Assembly (NCBI GenBank): GCA_905221605.1 | Contig: CAJNDS010001591.1 | Location: 712,040-757,039, forward strand | Origin: Symbiodinium natans | Lineage: Eukaryota; Sar; Dinophyceae; Suessiales; Symbiodiniaceae | Direction: 5' to 3' | Length of the DNA: 45,000 bases | In this document: piece by piece, positions 41,437 through 45,000 of the stretch | Numbering within the stretch: position 1 is the stretch's first letter | Layout of the letters: each line of letters starts with the position of its first letter | Translations under genes and position numbers: made by a program | Notes under the pieces: model-generated | What the model was told of the DNA's origin: nothing | The model's input: only the letters and a program-made list of their open reading frames with translations | Database searches by the model: none

Positions 41437-41584
41437 CTGGGATCGCAAGTATGTGAGACCAAGAGCTGGGCCTAAGAGGCCTATGCCGCGTGGCTTTGAG
41501 TTGTACACAACGCCATGGAAAACCCTCACTCTGAAGCACACCCTAAGCCCTAAGCTCCAAAGAACCCATGGCAGTCTGGCGACC

Positions 41585-41637
41585 ATCTGCTCGACATGGC
41601 GATGGGAGACCTTCGGCTGCTGGATGGCCTGCGGCAC
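41585..41637 (-). CDS. VP-repeat exon
   Basis: Starts after a CAG acceptor at 41637 and codes VPQAIQQPKVSHRHVEQM. A GT donor is possible after Met (GTCGCC). The HRHVEQ motif fits the HQHVEQ block of the array exons. Confidence 0.5.
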
Positions 41638-41942
41638 CTGGCCCCGCGCTGGGGTTCAGGGACTCAAGATGTCGGTGCTCGTGAAGCGCACGTTTAAGCC
41701 TCGGATCGTGCTCCTGTGTGTGACGCTTGTGGTGTGCTGCCGTTATGACAGTACACTGTTCGAATGGTGCGTCTTGGCTGCGCCATCGGTTTTATGATTG
41801 CAAAAGCTTCTGCTGTGGGTGAGAAGTTTGTTTACATCTTTCATTTCGCCAGACCTCCACGCACGACTTGGCCCTAAACCCTAACCCCTAAACGCTAGAC
41901 CCCCCCCGCAATAATGTTTCTTCCAATGTTGGGGGATGCTGC

Positions 41943-41984
41943 CTGAACGACCTGCTCCACGGGCTGCTGCACAATCTCGGGGAC
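41943..41984 (-). CDS. VP-repeat exon, most upstream recognised
   Basis: 42 nt after a GAG acceptor: VPEIVQQPVEQVVQ, then a GC donor. A GT donor three codons earlier is an alternative. It is the highest-coordinate VP exon I can identify, so the 5' end of the repeat gene lies here or beyond. Confidence 0.5.
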
Positions 41985-42299
41985 CTCCCCAGCTTCCGAG
42001 CTTAAGGGTTGGAAGGGTTTGATAACAAGGGGAGGGAGGTCCAAAGGGGGGATAACCTCTTCTTTCCTCAGCACTCCTCCGAATGCTCCCTAAGCTCACC
42101 TGAGGCTTCTCCAGCTGCTAGGAACTTGGAAGTTCAGGGTTCTACTGTCTGGTTTTTGAACGGCTTGAGCAGCCCAGTGACCACAAAAGGCACCACCCGG
42201 CTTCCTACGGGCCTTTGGCATTGAAGGCTTTCAGGGCTTTGGCGTTTTACGACTTAGGATTAGGAATCCGCCAACCTGCCAGCTTACGCTTGGCATTCT

Positions 42300-42379
42300 C
42301 GACCTCCTGTCGTCTTTCAGTTCAACTGGCGACCCGTAGATTGCACAGATGGCCCTCACCACGCGCTTCAAGATGACCC
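42300..42379 (-). CDS. Possible exon, unknown protein
   Basis: After a CAG acceptor at 42380, phase 1, the frame reads VILKRVVRAICAIYGSPVEL and then KDD. It looks protein-like, but I do not recognise it. The 3' boundary is unclear (a GA donor near 42314 is possible). It could be a 5' exon of the VP-repeat gene or of a separate gene. Confidence 0.35.
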
Positions 42380-42767
42380 TGGAAACGAGAGTTCAATCAT
42401 GGTCAAACTCTTACATAGCTGAACTTTGGCCCCGCCTCTGTGGCAAATCCAGTGTTCGGTTCTGAGGAAGTGGCTTGAAGCCTGTCCTCACAAGCAATCG
42501 CTGGACAATGCAGGAGACCGTCCTCAGCAGCTTGCCTTTTAAGAAGGCTGGGTCTAGCTAGGCGGTGAGACATGCAGCAGTGTGCCATTTGTACTCTGAC
42601 TTGCAACCGCACATTGAAGAGAGAGAGAGGAGGGAGGGAAGGAGGGAGGGACGGAGTGAATCAAGTCGGGCACAGCTAGTTCTCCACCCACCGGACAAAC
42701 TATGCCGACCTCTGCTTCCTTCAGCGAAGCCTCCGTGGCCGCTTGGCGTTCCTGGCGGCACCCGGCT

Positions 42768-42918
42768 TAGGGTTTAGGGTTTAGGGTTTAGGGTTTAGGG
42801 TTTAGGGTTTAGGGTTTAGGGTTTAGGGTTTAGGGTTTAGGGTTTAGGGTTTAGGGTTTAGGGTTTAGGGTTTAGAGTTTGGGGTTTTCGGGTTTTAGGG
42901 TTTATTTAGGGTTTAGGG
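42768..42918. repeat. TTTAGGG tract
   Basis: About 18 heptamers plus a degenerate end. It is the last telomeric block of the window: 42919-45000 has none. Confidence 0.95.
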
Positions 42919-43239
42919 AAACGGGAAGGAGAGAAACCCGCAGACATTGAAGACGCAGCAACTTTCAAGGGCCGGGCGGCCCCTGCCCTCGGCACAGCCG
43001 ATGGCGACTACGTTGACTCGCGCCATGCACGTCTCAGTAAAGAAGCCCCAAACCATGGACTCATCAACCTTGAAGCCTTAAACCTCAAGCAACTTGAACC
43101 CTGAAGCTTGAAACAACGTCACAACTCCGGAGCCCCACCTCCTCCAGCTGCTTGTCCAGCAGCTTTGCCTTAAAATTTGGGCTCAGGGCACGGGGTACAC
43201 TACCGGCAAGGTCACCCCTGGTCCAGACTTGAGACTTCA

Positions 43240-43500
43240 GGCGTGCTCCACATGGCTCATAAAAAAACTGCACGAGTATTTGCGCAACGGACGCTCCTCA
43301 ATCACACTCCTCAAATCGCAAGCCTGAAAAAAAATCTGCAAAACAAGTTGATAACGGCCCACAACCGACCAAGAAGCCACGTGCGACTCGAGCATCGCGA
43401 ACTCCGCGGCACTGAGGTGCAGCACCTCATGGCGCGTTGGCAGGTGTGCTGTTATGACGAGCGTTTCTGACTGGCGGCAACACTCATGGCCTTCGCCCTT
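43240..43500 (-). CDS. Exon-like segment, unknown protein
   Basis: A minus-strand open frame that includes SETLVITAHLPTRHEVLHLS and AAEFAMLESHVASWSVVGR, then CDLRSVIEERPLRKYS after a T-rich AG acceptor (TTTTTTTTCAG near 43328). It probably represents one or two exons of the same gene as 43670-43791. No family recognised. Confidence 0.4.
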
Positions 43501-43669
43501 CGCGGGAAGGACTCGTGCTTCCAGAAGCGCCCGCAAGCAACAGCAACAACTTAAAGCCCTTTCCCGGCCAAGACTGCCGATTCTGATCCACATTGACTCG
43601 GCACACTATGTCAACGCGTACAATTCGTGACACCGGTTCAATGAAACTTGCTGCTTTCCAAACACTTAC

Positions 43670-43791
43670 CGCTTGTCGACTTTCTGAGCTGGACATTGCC
43701 ATCATCAGCCCAAAGGGATTTCCACTTGCGGAGTCAGCAAGGAACGACTGGCCGCGTAAGCCAAAAGCTTTGGGAACGTCAGCAGTAGCCA
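43670..43791 (-). CDS. Exon with consensus GTAAGT donor, unknown protein
   Basis: 122 nt from an AG acceptor (phase 2) to GCG/GTAAGT (phase 0). It codes ATADVPKAFGLRGQSFLADS followed by ASGNPFGLMMAMSSSESRQA. The protein-like composition, the frame and the donor agree. I do not recognise the family. Confidence 0.5.
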
Positions 43792-45000
43792 CTCACAGGT
43801 TAGAGACGCGACCCATGCACCCACATCGACTACAGTGTGTGTGTGTGTGTGTAGGCTAGCTTCTGGCGGTTCTGACCCAGTAGAGCGTACATGAGCGGTT
43901 TCTTTCTTGCCGAAACAGGTGAGTGTGTACGTCTGCGTGTGTGTGAAGAGAAATGTCCATGTCAGTCAGCTTCGAAGCCCAAACCTCTTCAATCGTGAAG
44001 CCCCTTCGTCTCAGCGGTGGCCTCCCAATACCAGCGGTGCCAGTTCACCATGCTTCCAAGAATGGGCCCTCAATTTGGGTCCCTTGGTATGCAACCCGTA
44101 AACACCGTGCCCATGCTTCGGATCCCTGTAAATAAGGGTAGGGCACAATACTAAGGGCCCATGGTTCCAACCTTAGAGAACACAACTTGCAAAGCGCTTG
44201 GGGCCTATGAAGGCGGTGAGTTCAAAGCAGGCAGTGGTCGAGTGCTGCAATAAAGGACTTGGCGAATCAATTGGGGCTTGGGATCATGGAGCTTTCTGAA
44301 GGTGTCTTCGTGTGTTTCCACAAGTCCTATGACGAGGCACTTGGCATGGCGGTCGTAACTTGAGCCGAGGATCTCGCTGCATTGAAAGCTCCGGGGTTCG
44401 ACACGCGAAGCAACCGAACTTGAGAGTTTGCAAGTTGGCCCACGTGGAGCACATAGTGTTCACCCTTACAGCAGCAGCACCACAATCCCCGAAAGCATGC
44501 AGTTGAACAAATGTCGCAAGCAGATGCATCTCGGGCCCTTACACTGCTACACAAACCACCCCTGTCGGACCCGTCAAGGTTGCACGAGTGGCCGCGTCAC
44601 TTTTTTCACACCCATCAAGGGGCGTTGCCGCACCAAAGTCGCGCTCAGCGAAACTGAACCTCACAGAGAGCTGGAAGAAGGCATATAGGGAACTTCCCTT
44701 TCCTTTTGTCGGAAGATCAACAGATGTGCGAGAGATCGTCTCAACTCTGCAGCGCAAACAAGACCCAGAAACTCCTGGTGCAGGCACGCCACTTCCGCAC
44801 CGCCGCAGCCTTCAGACATGTAACAACATGTGGCTGACTGCACTGCACGTGCAAAGAACCAGCTTCAAGCACCAAACAAAACAACGCTCTCCCCAAAGAA
44901 ACAGAGCCGCTCTCTTTGCCTGCGGCTGCGACGCCTGGGGCTCCCTGGGCCGTTCCCTCCGGGGCCCCGAAGCCCGCGCAGCCGGCTCCTCTTTTGTGCC
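43792..45000. other. Unique region without a supported gene
   Basis: Contains a TG microsatellite at 43836-43854 and several short open frames on both strands. No telomeric heptamers are present. Splice-bounded coding sequence could be hidden here but I cannot support any. Confidence 0.4.

Overview
The window looks like nuclear DNA of a dinoflagellate, probably a Symbiodiniaceae-like or related lineage. Four things suggest this. Plant/alveolate-type telomeric heptamers (TTTAGGG/CCCTAAA) are scattered internally in dozens of blocks and in both orientations. There is no compact bacterial gene order. A protein can be reassembled from small exons whose donors are a mix of GT, GC and GA, the relaxed donor use described for dinoflagellates. 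All but one of the coding segments I can support read from the minus strand, as in the unidirectional gene blocks of this group. Species and chromosome position cannot be fixed from the sequence alone.

Layout. 1-9043: telomere-repeat islands separated by unique sequence with no gene I can support. 9044-13490: a decayed 4.4-kb tyrosine-recombinase element on the minus strand. It has split direct repeats (A1-ORFs-B1-A2-B2), sits inside a CCCTAAA tract, and lacks both a target-site duplication and a visible reverse transcriptase. 13491-17930: more telomeric islands and two weak exon candidates. About 17890-20341: a ~197-bp satellite with two kinds of higher-order unit. 21160-21740: a short degenerate tandem family.

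21979-34310 is the main gene region. Two ~3.7-kb near-identical copies (21979-25704 and 27428-31161) each carry a split gene for a CbxX/CfxQ-type AAA+ protein. Around them lies an array of ~370-500-bp units. Each complete unit holds two candidate minus-strand microexons (60 nt and 36 nt, both phase 0) coding Val/Pro-rich HVEQVVEV-VP-type repeat peptide, and the introns between them contain telomeric repeat. Further, more diverged exons of the same peptide repeat continue singly up to about 42.0 kb. Reading down the minus strand, the order is: diverged VP exons, microexon array, CbxX copy 2, shorter array, CbxX copy 1. VP-repeat exons and the AAA+ domain may belong to one gene, or to two tandemly repeated neighbours. 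The AAA+ domain keeps Walker B and sensor 2 but has Lys after the Walker A lysine and His at the expected arginine-finger position in both copies, so it may be a pseudo-ATPase.

34.3-42.9 kb also contains variant telomeric blocks, a 1.3-kb segment bounded by 32-bp inverted repeats with a cluster of strong palindromes inside, a 0.5-kb GAGAAA tract and G-rich tracts. 43-45 kb is free of telomeric repeats and has two exon-like segments on the minus strand, one with a GTAAGT donor. Exon calls are manual and unsupported by transcripts.
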